Part shown: positions 1 to 7,448 of the stretch, in pieces | Layout of the letters: every line of letters begins with the position of its first letter | Position numbering within the stretch: position 1 is the first letter of the stretch | Assembly (NCBI GenBank): GCA_021790715.1 | Contig: JAJYGK010000072.1 | Span: forward strand, 1 to 20,027 | DNA from: Chloroflexota bacterium | GTDB lineage: Bacteria; Chloroflexota; Limnocylindria; Limnocylindrales; CSP1-4 | DNA length: 20,027 nt | Direction: 5' to 3' | Made by a program: the position numbers and the translations under genes | Notes under the pieces: model-generated | Told to the model about the DNA's origin: nothing | The model's input: the letters and a program-made list of their open reading frames with translations, nothing else | Databases searched by the model: none

Positions 1-1140
1 GACCTCGTCCGCCTCGTGCAGGTGGCCGAGATGCTCCCGCAGATGGACGCGCAGTCGACGGCGGTCGTCTGCGGGGACGTCCCGGCCACGATCGGCGACC
101 TGTACCGGCTGCTGCTCGTCCTCCTCTACTCCGACAAGCCGGTCGTGACGGGATCGTTCAGCGCGCGGACGACGCAGGTCATGATCGACCTGCTGGCGGC
201 CGACGCCGGCGGTCCGGCGGCCCTCGCCGAGCGCCCGCGGGCGGTCTTCGACGTCTGTCCCTCGCCCCCGCTGAACTGGTCGGCGTTCGCCGGGCAGAAC
301 CTGGTGGACCTGGCGCGGGCCGGCGTCCCGGCGCAGATCGTCTCGATGCCCCTCGCGGGCGCGGCCTCCCCCGTCACGCTGATCGGCTCGGTCGTCCAGC
401 ACGCCGCCGAGTGCCTGAGCGGGATCACCATCCACCAGCTGGCGCAGCCGGGAGCCCCCATCGTCTGGGGCGGCGCGCCGGCGATCATGGACATGCGGAC
501 CGGTTCGACGCCGATGGGGGCGGTCGAGACCGCGATGCTCGACGTCGCGTGCGCGCAGGTCGGCCGATCGTTCGGGTTGCCCACCCACGGCTACCTCGCC
601 GCGACGGACGCGAAAGTCGTCGACGCGCAGGCGGGGATCGAGAGCGCCACGTCCGCCATGCTCGGGCTCCTCGGGGGGATCGACATGGTCTCCGGCGCCG
701 GCATGCTCGACTTCCTGCTGTGCCAGAGCGCCGAGAAGCTCGTCGTCGACGCCGAGGCGATCGGGATGGCGCAGCGCCTCGGGCGCGGGGTCGCCACGCC
801 GACCGAGACGCTGGCGACCGGCATGTTCGCCAGCGCGGGGCCGGAGGGCCGGTTCCTCGAGATCGAGGAGACGCGCCGGCTCTTCCGCGGCGAGCAGTAC
901 CTGCCCACGAAGGTCATCGACCGCGCCTCCCACCGCGCCTGGGTGGAGGGCGGATCGCTCGACACGTTCGGGCGGGCGCGCGAGCGCGTCGCCCAGCTGC
1001 TCGCCGCCTACCGGCGGCCCGCGATCGATCCCGCCGTCGAGGCGGAGCTCGTCGATCTCGTCCGGCGCGAGGCGGCGGCGGCCGGGATGGATCGGCTGCC
1101 GGGCGTGCCGGAGGCGACGTCGGTGGCCGGGGCCGGCTGA
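1..1140 (+). CDS. MttB-family (trimethylamine/quaternary amine):corrinoid methyltransferase, 5' end outside window
   Basis: The frame is open from base 1 and ends at TGA 1138-1140, giving 379 visible residues of a family that is usually about 480 long, so roughly the N-terminal fifth is missing. Family members form a TIM barrel that moves a methyl group from a methylated amine to a cognate corrinoid protein in the cytoplasm. Diagnostic stretches are SPPLNWS, PGAPIVWGGAPAIMDMRTGS, LPTHGYLAATDAKVVDAQAG and GAGMLDFLLC, all typical of the MttB superfamily. No in-frame TAG interrupts the visible part, so this looks like the pyrrolysine-free branch, whose characterised members use glycine betaine and related compounds (MtgB group). 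The substrate cannot be read from sequence. The matching corrinoid protein and THF enzymes lie about 11.7 kb downstream on the same strand. It converges on the hydrolase gene, with 23 nt between them. Confidence 0.88.
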   Translation, partial: DLVRLVQVAEMLPQMDAQSTAVVCGDVPATIGDLYRLLLVLLYSDKPVVTGSFSARTTQVMIDLLAADAGGPAALAERPRAVFDVCPSPPLNWSAFAGQNLVDLARAGVPAQIVSMPLAGAASPVTLIGSVVQHAAECLSGITIHQLAQPGAPIVWGGAPAIMDMRTGSTPMGAVETAMLDVACAQVGRSFGLPTHGYLAATDAKVVDAQAGIESATSAMLGLLGGIDMVSGAGMLDFLLCQSAEKLVVDAEAIGMAQRLGRGVATPTETLATGMFASAGPEGRFLEIEETRRLFRGEQYLPTKVIDRASHRAWVEGGSLDTFGRARERVAQLLAAYRRPAIDPAVEAELVDLVRREAAAAGMDRLPGVPEATSVAGAG

Positions 1141-1148
1141 GGCAGGCA

Positions 1149-1161
1149 CCGGCGGCGCCGG
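1149..1161. terminator. Short hairpin between convergent genes, possible weak bidirectional terminator
   Basis: CCGGC (1149-1153) and GCCGG (1157-1161) form a perfect 5-bp stem with a 3-nt loop, in the 23-nt gap between the convergent methyltransferase and hydrolase genes. There is no T-tract on either side, so intrinsic termination is uncertain. Chance GC palindromes are common at this base composition. Confidence 0.25.
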
Positions 1162-1163
1162 CG

Positions 1164-3251
1164 CTACACCATGTCGCGCGGGATGACCTCGCGGCAGTGC
1201 CGCTCGTGGAACGGCCGCCCGTCCAGGCGCACGTCCAGGCGCACGTCCATGTCGAACGCCTCGGGGCCTGCCTCCGTGACGCCGCACGCTTCGACGTCGA
1301 CGTGCGCCCCGTCCTGGTCGAGCCGGTACACGCACGTGTTCTCGAAACGCGCGCGCCCCGGCTCGCGCTCCCATGCCGTCATCGTGAGCGCCTCGGAGAT
1401 GAACAGGCGCGTTCCGTCGGGCAGCGTGCTGGTGCCGGCGTCCAGCGTCTCGACCGCGACGGTGCCGGCGATCACGTCGTCCGTGATCCGCCAGACCGGC
1501 GGATCGGCCGTCTCCGAGCCGACCTCGGCGAGCGGCTCGCCCCGCGGCGCGAACGACGGCTGCGGCAGCCGGTCGTCCGGCGGCACGGCCGGAAGCACGA
1601 GCCGCGAGGCATGTGCCGGGCCCCGGTGGATCTCGATCTCGCAGGCGGATGGCGAGGGCCAGATCACGGGCCACCAGGCGCTGGCGACGTCGAGCCGGAT
1701 CCGGTGGCCGGGCGCGAACCGGTAGCCGGCCGCCCGCATCGGGACGCTGACTTCGTAGACCCGCCCGGGCTCGATGGCCTCGGGGTGCTCGTGCGAGGCG
1801 CGGTGAGTCAGGTTCAGGATCCCGGCCGCGACCTGGAGCGAGCTGCCGTCCGGCGCCACGTCCGCGAGACGGACGACGAGGTGCGCCACGGCTGCGGACG
1901 ACGCGACGTGGAGGACCGCCTCCGGCATGCCGGCGATGTCGAGCGGTTCGGCCAGCGGCTCGCTCGCGTAGGTCGGGCCCCAGCCCTCGTCGGGGCGGAG
2001 ATCGCGGGCGAGGCCGTTCGGCGGGTGGCCCGCCCCCCAGGACAGCGAACCGCGCGTCCCGGTCGTCGGATGGTGCGCGAACGCATCGGAGCCGGGCGCG
2101 TCGGGCGGATCGGCCGTCAACCGGCCCCGGAGCGGCTCGTGCCCACCCTCCAGGTACAGCTCCCGCGGATGCGTCCCGGGCACCGGAAACGCCTCTGCCG
2201 CGCGCCACCGCCCCGGCCACTCGGCGGGGAACGGGTCGGGCGGCGCGTACTCGCGCTGGAACCACGTCAGCGCCGGCTCGCGGTCCGCGCCGTTGTCCGC
2301 GCCCCGCAGCCAGTGGTCGAAGAACCGCATGACCTCGCCGAGCCAGTCGATCGTCGGTCCGGGATACGCGTCGTCCGGCCACGCGTGCACCCAGTTGCCG
2401 ACGATGGCGCGCCGGGGCGCACGGACGCAGCGCTCGAGCATGCGGAGCGCGGCATCCACGTACCCGTCCATCCACCCGCCGATGAGCAGCATGGGGGCCA
2501 TGATCCGCCCGTAGTCGGGCGCGAGCGATCCCCGGCGCCAGTACGGCCCGTCGCGCTGCCGGCGCGCCCATTCGAACAGCCAGATCGGCGTGGCCTCCAG
2601 GCGTTCGCGCCAGAGATCCTGCCAGCCGGGCCCTGCGTACGCGGGCCGGGGCGGCAGTGCGTTCATGGCGACCTGGCTCACGGCGTACTGCGAGAGCTCG
2701 CTGACCGTCATGCAGCCGCCGATGTAGTGGACGTCGTCCGTGTAGCGGTCGTCGGTCGCGTAGACGGGCACGATCGCGCGAAGGTGCGGCGGGCGCAGCG
2801 CGGAGACCTGGATCGACGTGAACCCGCCGTACGAGATGCCCCACATCCCGACGCTCCCCGTGCACCAGGGCTGCGCCGCGAGCCACTCGACCGCGTCGTA
2901 GCCGTCGAGCGTCTCGGCCTCGGTGTACTCGTCGAGCGCGATCCCGTCGGAGCTGCCCGTGCCGCGCACGTCCAGGCGGCACAGCACGTAGCCGCGCTCG
3001 GCGAGGTACGTGCCGCGGGCGACGTCGGCGGCGTAGCGCCAGTCGTCCTTGCGGTACGGGATCATCTCGAGGATCGCCGGGAACCGGCGCACCGCCGGCT
3101 CCTGCGCACGATCGTCCGCGCCCGACTCCGCCGCCCGGTCGTCCGCGGCCGCGGGCATGAACAGGTTGGCCGAGAGGGTGATCCCGTCGCGCACGGGGAC
3201 GCGGACGTCGTGACGGATGGTCACCCGGTGCAGCGCGTCCGCCGGCCCCAT
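1164..3251 (-). CDS. CocE/NonD family serine hydrolase (X-Pro dipeptidyl-peptidase S15-like)
   Basis: 695 residues from ATG 3251-3249. The open frame extends further upstream, but similarity starts at this Met (HRVTIRHDVRVPVRDGITLS), and the upstream part is low-complexity Arg/Pro/Gly. The N-terminal alpha/beta-hydrolase domain has nucleophile elbow GISYGG (Ser140), a candidate Asp262 in GGWMDGYVD and His289 in GNWVHAWPDD, the order and spacing expected of CocE/S15 enzymes. The C-terminal half is the beta-rich PepX_C-type domain, including a TASAWWPVIWPSPS-like stretch (here VASAWWPVIWPSP). CocE relatives cleave esters, acyl groups or X-Pro dipeptides; the substrate here is unknown. No signal peptide is visible, so it is probably cytoplasmic. 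It is divergent from the peptide importer and shares a 233-nt intergenic region with it, which may mean shared control and a role on imported peptides. CocE itself is about 574 residues, so this is a long member. Confidence 0.85.
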   Translation of the reverse strand: MGPADALHRVTIRHDVRVPVRDGITLSANLFMPAAADDRAAESGADDRAQEPAVRRFPAILEMIPYRKDDWRYAADVARGTYLAERGYVLCRLDVRGTGSSDGIALDEYTEAETLDGYDAVEWLAAQPWCTGSVGMWGISYGGFTSIQVSALRPPHLRAIVPVYATDDRYTDDVHYIGGCMTVSELSQYAVSQVAMNALPPRPAYAGPGWQDLWRERLEATPIWLFEWARRQRDGPYWRRGSLAPDYGRIMAPMLLIGGWMDGYVDAALRMLERCVRAPRRAIVGNWVHAWPDDAYPGPTIDWLGEVMRFFDHWLRGADNGADREPALTWFQREYAPPDPFPAEWPGRWRAAEAFPVPGTHPRELYLEGGHEPLRGRLTADPPDAPGSDAFAHHPTTGTRGSLSWGAGHPPNGLARDLRPDEGWGPTYASEPLAEPLDIAGMPEAVLHVASSAAVAHLVVRLADVAPDGSSLQVAAGILNLTHRASHEHPEAIEPGRVYEVSVPMRAAGYRFAPGHRIRLDVASAWWPVIWPSPSACEIEIHRGPAHASRLVLPAVPPDDRLPQPSFAPRGEPLAEVGSETADPPVWRITDDVIAGTVAVETLDAGTSTLPDGTRLFISEALTMTAWEREPGRARFENTCVYRLDQDGAHVDVEACGVTEAGPEAFDMDVRLDVRLDGRPFHERHCREVIPRDMV

Positions 3252-3484
3252 CGGCCCGTCCACGGGGCGAGTGTAGGGCGCGACGAGAGCCGCGTGGACC
3301 CCGCGATCCCCTCGCTTTCGGCATTTGCCGTTGATTCGCGCGGGCGTGTGTGCAAAGCTCGCCCCGTCCGGTGGCTCTGCGTCCCGGCCCCGCTCAACCG
3401 CGCTGCCCATGCCCAAATCGCGCGGGAAGGGAGAGAGGACGCAGCCGAGGGGCCGCCCCGGCCGCGCCCGGGAGGTGGACTGCC
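3252..3484. promoter_or_regulatory. Divergent intergenic region with candidate operator palindrome
   Basis: This 233-nt gap separates the start codons of the hydrolase (-) and the importer binding protein (+), so it should hold both promoters. The stretch around 3311-3360 is less GC-rich than its surroundings. It includes the 12-bp inverted repeat CGGCATTTGCCG at 3319-3330 (5-bp arms, 2-nt centre), a plausible repressor site. For the - gene, TACACT (3275-3270) is a possible -10 hexamer about 18 nt before the start, without a convincing -35. No clear sigma-70 pair was found for the + gene; the TTGCCG and TTGATT hexamers around 3325-3336 lack a good -10. Confidence 0.4.
3471..3478 (+). promoter_or_regulatory. 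Strong Shine-Dalgarno setting the start of the binding-protein gene
   Basis: GGAGGTGG lies 6 nt before ATG 3485. This decides against the longer frame that opens at 3350, whose extra 45 residues are Arg/Pro-rich and would bury the signal peptide. Confidence 0.75.
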
Positions 3485-5431
3485 ATGCGTCTGCTCCTGG
3501 AGTCCCGGATCGGCCGCGCCGCCGCCACGGCATGCCTGGTCCTCGCCACCGTCGCCCCGGCGGCTGCCCTGCCACCCGGAGCCGCCGCGGCGGACAACCT
3601 CGTCCTCCGCATCGGTACGACCCAGAACGCGGAGTCCATCAACCCGTGGAATGCGTACCTGTGGGTCGAGTACGAGATCTTCCAGCTGAACTACGACCTG
3701 CTCGTCGGGTTCGGCGAGAACCTCGAGCCGATCCCCGCGTACGCGGAGTCGTGGTCCTCGTCCGCCGACGGCAAGACGTGGACGTTCAAGTGCCGGGCCG
3801 GGATGAAGTGGTCGGACGGCCAGCCGGCCACGTGCGAGGACGCGCGCTGGACGATCCAGTTCGCGCTCGACGCCGAGAAGGCCGGTGACGTCCTGGGGTA
3901 CGGCTACATCTCGCCCTACTTCATCGACGCCGGCATCGCCTCGGTGGCGTCGCCCGACCCCGAGACGCTCGTCGTCACCACGAAGTACCCGACCGACCGC
4001 GTGCTCTCCATGGACGCGCCGATCCTGCCGAAGCACATCTGGTCGAAGTACACGACCAAGACGGTCAACGACTTCACGAACGACCCGCCGGTCGTGGGGT
4101 CCGGACCGTACACGGCGGTCGAGTTCAAGACCGGGCAGTACGTGCGCTTCGTCCGCAACCCGAACTACTGGGGGAAGCAGGGTGCCGAGGACGAGGTCGT
4201 CATCCGCTTCTTCCCCGACTCCCAGGACACCATGGTCCAGGCCTTCAAGCAGGGCGAGCTCGACTACATCGAGGGGCCGTCGGCACAGCAGTTCGATCAG
4301 CTGAAGACGATGCCCGGCGTCGTCGCGATCAACGCGCCCGGCACCGAGTACGACGAGCTCGGTTTCAACACGTACACGAAGCCGGTGGCGGGGGGCGGGG
4401 CGTCGACGAAGGCCCTCCAGGACCCGGCGTTCCGCGACGCGCTGGGCTACGCGATCGACCGCCAGGCGCTCGTGGACAAGGTGCTGCATGGCTACGGGTC
4501 GGTCGGCACGACGATGGTGCCCCCCTACTACGTCAAGTTCCACGTCGAGCCGACGAACCCGCGCACGTTCGACATCGCGCTTGCGAAGCAGAAGCTCGAC
4601 GCCGCCGGCTACACGCTGAACGCGCAGGGGCAGCGGCTCGACAAGCAGGGCAAGGCGCTCAACCTGCGCCTGTACTTCCCGTCGGGGTCCGGCAACCTCC
4701 CGAACTACGCGCAGTTCATCGTCGACTGGTTCGCGCAGCTCGGCATCAAGGTCCGCGCGCAGGCGTTCGATTCGGGGGCGCTGGCGGACATCCTGCTCGG
4801 GCCCTCGGGCACCGAGCCGCCCAAGGGCAAGCTCGCCTACGACATGTTCCTGTGGGACTGGGTGGGCGACAACGGCGATCCGAACACCATGCTGCAGCCG
4901 TTCCTGTGCAGCTCGATCGGGTCGCAGAGCGACAGCCAATGGTGCGATCCGGCGTACGACGCGCTGTACAAGGAACAGAACGAGGCGCCCAACGAGGAGG
5001 CGCGGAAGGCGCCGATGGCCCAGATGCAGCAGCTCGTGTACGACCAGGCGCCGTACCAGATCCTGGTCAACACGGCGAACCTGCAGGTGTACCGGACCGA
5101 CAAGTTCGCGGGCTGGGAGACGATGCCGGCCGGCACCGGGACGCCGCTCTTCGTGATGGGCAACATCAACTACACGCTGCTGACCGACGCGACGGCCGCG
5201 CCGGCAGCGACGCCGGTCGCATCGGCGGCCGCATCGGCCGGCGCCTCCGCCGGTGCCGCCTCCTCCGCCCCGCCCGCCGAATCGCTGCCGCCCGAGACGC
5301 CCACGGCGGCGACGACGAGCGACAACACGCCGCTGCTGGTCGGCGGCGTCGTGGTCCTCATCCTGGTCATCGCCGCCGGGCTGGTGCTGGTGCGACGGCG
5401 ACCGGGCGGGCCGCGCCCGGAGGAGGAGTGA
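3485..5431 (+). CDS. Peptide/nickel/opine-type ABC transporter substrate-binding protein (SBP family 5), C-terminally membrane-anchored
   Basis: 648 residues. An N-terminal Sec signal has Arg residues, a hydrophobic core (ATACLVLATVAPAAA) and a likely AxA cleavage site near residue 36. The cluster-C (SBP_bac_5) fold follows: INPWN near 52-56, the lobe segment NDPPVVGSGPYTAVEF, FRDALGYAIDRQALVDKVLHG, and a late VYDQAPYQILVN segment. There is no lipobox Cys. Instead the protein ends with an Ala/Ser/Pro linker (about 570-610), one hydrophobic helix (about 617-636) and the positive tail VRRRPGGPRPEEE, so it is probably held on the outer face of the membrane by a C-terminal anchor. It captures the substrate for the permease and ATPase genes that follow. 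Family 5 proteins bind oligopeptides, dipeptides, nickel chelates or opines; the ligand cannot be told from sequence. Confidence 0.93.
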   Translation: MRLLLESRIGRAAATACLVLATVAPAAALPPGAAAADNLVLRIGTTQNAESINPWNAYLWVEYEIFQLNYDLLVGFGENLEPIPAYAESWSSSADGKTWTFKCRAGMKWSDGQPATCEDARWTIQFALDAEKAGDVLGYGYISPYFIDAGIASVASPDPETLVVTTKYPTDRVLSMDAPILPKHIWSKYTTKTVNDFTNDPPVVGSGPYTAVEFKTGQYVRFVRNPNYWGKQGAEDEVVIRFFPDSQDTMVQAFKQGELDYIEGPSAQQFDQLKTMPGVVAINAPGTEYDELGFNTYTKPVAGGGASTKALQDPAFRDALGYAIDRQALVDKVLHGYGSVGTTMVPPYYVKFHVEPTNPRTFDIALAKQKLDAAGYTLNAQGQRLDKQGKALNLRLYFPSGSGNLPNYAQFIVDWFAQLGIKVRAQAFDSGALADILLGPSGTEPPKGKLAYDMFLWDWVGDNGDPNTMLQPFLCSSIGSQSDSQWCDPAYDALYKEQNEAPNEEARKAPMAQMQQLVYDQAPYQILVNTANLQVYRTDKFAGWETMPAGTGTPLFVMGNINYTLLTDATAAPAATPVASAAASAGASAGAASSAPPAESLPPETPTAATTSDNTPLLVGGVVVLILVIAAGLVLVRRRPGGPRPEEE

Positions 5432-5475
5432 GCCCGGGCCGACCCGCGAGCGACGTGCCCTGATGCGATCCTGGT

Positions 5476-5513
5476 GCCGAGGGTGGATCCCCGCCGGGCC
5501 GTCCGCCCTCGGC
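5476..5513 (+). promoter_or_regulatory. Intercistronic RNA hairpin between binding-protein and permease genes
   Basis: Bases 5476-5488 pair with 5501-5513: 8 perfect pairs (GCCGAGGG/CCCTCGGC), then U-G, G-C, G-C, A-U and U-G pairs. Inside the 12-nt loop CCC (5490-5492) can also pair with GGG (5496-5498). There is no following T-tract. It fills much of the 101-nt gap after the binding-protein stop. In importer operons such structures often protect the upstream mRNA, or partly terminate, so that binding protein outnumbers permease. That role is inferred. Confidence 0.6.
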
Positions 5514-5532
5514 CCGCGCCCATGAGACGACC

Positions 5533-6501
5533 ATGAGCGGCCGCTACCTCCTGCGCAAGGGAGCGCAGGCGCTGCTCACCATCGCCTTCATCCTGCTGCT
5601 CAACTTCCTGCTGTTCCGCATGATGCCGGGGTCGCCGGACCGGGTCCTCGCCAGGAACATGCCCGCCGCCGCGCATCAGCAGCTGCAGGAGCGCTGGGGC
5701 CTGAACAAGCCCCTGATCCCCGACCAGCTCGTGGCCTACGTGACCGCCACGGTCCAGGGCGACCTCGGCGACTCCTACAAGTTCCGCGGCCAGTCGGTCG
5801 TGGACGTCCTGTCCCAGCGGATCTGGCCCACCGTCCTGTTGTTCGGGACCGGCGAGCTGATCGCGGTGCTCGTGGGGCTGAGCCTGGGCGCCTACTCGGG
5901 CTGGAAACGCGGCGGCCCGGTCGACTACGTGGGCAACGGGATCTCGCTGATCCTCTACTCGATGCCGTACTTCGTGATCGGCATGATCCTGCTGATCGTC
6001 TTCTCGGCCGGCCTCGGCCTCTTCCCGACCAGCGGCATGTACACGATCGCCGCGACCTACCACTCGCCGCTCGACCAGCTGCTGGATCTCGCGTCGCACT
6101 TTGCGCTGCCGCTGACGACCGTCGCGATCGGCCTCATCGGCGAGTACAGCATCCTCATGCGCTCGTCGATCATCGAGACGCTCGGCGAGGACTACATCAC
6201 GACGGCACGCGCGAAGGGGCTGCCGGACGGCGCCGTCCTGCGCGACCACGCCCTCCCGAACGCGCTCCTCCCCGCCGTCACCCTCGTGGCCATCAACCTG
6301 GGCTACGTCATCGCGGGGGCGATCACGGTGGAGGTGGTCTTCGGCTGGCCCGGCATCGGGACGCTGACGGTGGACGCCCTGAACGCGCGCGACTACCCGA
6401 TCCTGCAGGGGATCTTCCTGCTGCTCAGCGTCTCCGTGGTGCTCGCGAACTTCGTCGCCGACCTCGTCTACGGCGCGCTCGACCCGAGGGTGCGCACGTG
6501 A
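5533..6501 (+). CDS. Peptide-type ABC transporter permease, DppB/OppB family
   Basis: 322 residues, the normal length for this subunit (about 305-340). The N-terminal helix (LTIAFILLLNFLLFRM) is followed by a periplasmic stretch with MMPGSPDR and GDLGDSYKFRGQSV, then five further membrane segments. The cytoplasmic EAA loop reads DYITTARAKGLPDGAVLRDH followed by ALPNALLPAVT, the family signature that docks on the ATPases. It pairs with the next gene to form the heterodimeric channel. The ATG at 5533 has only a weak GAGA upstream. Its stop TGA (6499-6501) overlaps the next gene's GTG start, which suggests coupled translation. Confidence 0.93.
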   Translation: MSGRYLLRKGAQALLTIAFILLLNFLLFRMMPGSPDRVLARNMPAAAHQQLQERWGLNKPLIPDQLVAYVTATVQGDLGDSYKFRGQSVVDVLSQRIWPTVLLFGTGELIAVLVGLSLGAYSGWKRGGPVDYVGNGISLILYSMPYFVIGMILLIVFSAGLGLFPTSGMYTIAATYHSPLDQLLDLASHFALPLTTVAIGLIGEYSILMRSSIIETLGEDYITTARAKGLPDGAVLRDHALPNALLPAVTLVAINLGYVIAGAITVEVVFGWPGIGTLTVDALNARDYPILQGIFLLLSVSVVLANFVADLVYGALDPRVRT

Positions 6502-7448
6502 CGGCGACGTCGGCCCGCCCGGCGGACCTGCGCGCGGAGCGCATGGCGGCGCGGATCCGCGGCGTGCAGGACTTCGTCCGGCGGTTCGCCAGGCGCCGCG
6601 ACGGCCTCGTCGGCGTCGCGATCCTGGTCGTCTTCGGGGCGCTGGCGCTGGCGCCGTCGCTGTTCGTCGGTCCGCTCCAGACGGCCACCACCGCGTCGGG
6701 AACGTCGCTGCAGGCGCCCGGCCTCTCCCACCTGTTCGGCACCGACGAGCTCGGCCGCGACCTGCTCAACCTGACGGTGCACGGGACGCGGATCTCGATG
6801 ACGATCGGGTTCCTGGCGACGCTCGTCACGATCCTGATCGGGGCGACGATCGGCATCGTGGCGGGGTACCTGGGCGGCACCACGGACACGGTCCTCATGC
6901 GCATCACCGACTTCTTCCTCGTGCTGCCGACGTTCGTCCTCGCCCTCATCCTGGCCCCGATCGTGCTCGACCTGGTCGGCGCCGACGCGGAGATCGCCGG
7001 GTTCCGGGCCACGCTCTTCGTGATCGTGCTGGTGATCGGCGTGACCAGCTGGGCCTCGACGGCACGCATCATCCGGGCGCAGGCGCTGAGCGTGAAGGAG
7101 CGGGCGTTCGTCGCCCGGGCGCGTGTCATCGGGGCCGGCGGCGGCCACATCATGCTCCGCCACATCCTGCCCAACGTCCTCAACCTGATCGTGGCCAACG
7201 TGGTCCTCACGTTCGCCGGCGCGATCCTCACCGAGACGGTCCTCGCCTTCGTGGGCCTGGGCGACCCGCTCGATCCCTCGTGGGGCCAGATCCTCAACGC
7301 CGCCGAGGGTGCCGGGGCGCCTGGCCTCGGGGCCTGGTGGTACATCCTTCCCCCCGCGGGGAGCGTGGTGCTCGTGGTCCTGGCCTTCACGCTCGTCGGC
7401 ACCGCGCTCGACGACGTCCTGAACCCGCGCCTGAGGACGCGGCGGTGA
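6498..7448 (+). CDS. Peptide-type ABC transporter permease, DppC/OppC family
   Basis: 316 residues from GTG 6498-6500, with GAGGG at 6486-6490 seven nt upstream. The start overlaps the previous stop as GTGA. After a cytoplasmic N-terminus rich in Arg comes the first helix (VGVAILVVFGALALAPSLF), then the family landmark LFGTDELGRDLLNL. Further membrane segments follow, with the EAA loop around RAFVARARVIGAGGGHIMLR and HILPNVLNLI. The ending GTALDDVLNPRLRTRR is characteristic of DppC. It forms the membrane channel with the preceding DppB-type subunit. Confidence 0.93.
   Translation: MTATSARPADLRAERMAARIRGVQDFVRRFARRRDGLVGVAILVVFGALALAPSLFVGPLQTATTASGTSLQAPGLSHLFGTDELGRDLLNLTVHGTRISMTIGFLATLVTILIGATIGIVAGYLGGTTDTVLMRITDFFLVLPTFVLALILAPIVLDLVGADAEIAGFRATLFVIVLVIGVTSWASTARIIRAQALSVKERAFVARARVIGAGGGHIMLRHILPNVLNLIVANVVLTFAGAILTETVLAFVGLGDPLDPSWGQILNAAEGAGAPGLGAWWYILPPAGSVVLVVLAFTLVGTALDDVLNPRLRTRR

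Noticed and set aside
411..3689. A 1092-codon open frame on + across the methyltransferase end and the hydrolase gene
   Set aside because: Its product is Arg/Pro/Gly-rich with no domain. It runs through the 3' end of the MttB-family gene in another frame and antisense to the CocE-type gene, as expected where GC-rich codons suppress stops.
3221..4939. A 572-codon open frame on - antisense to the binding-protein gene
   Set aside because: The product is Arg/Val/Asp-rich without family features, while the + strand carries a clear signal peptide, SBP fold and Shine-Dalgarno.
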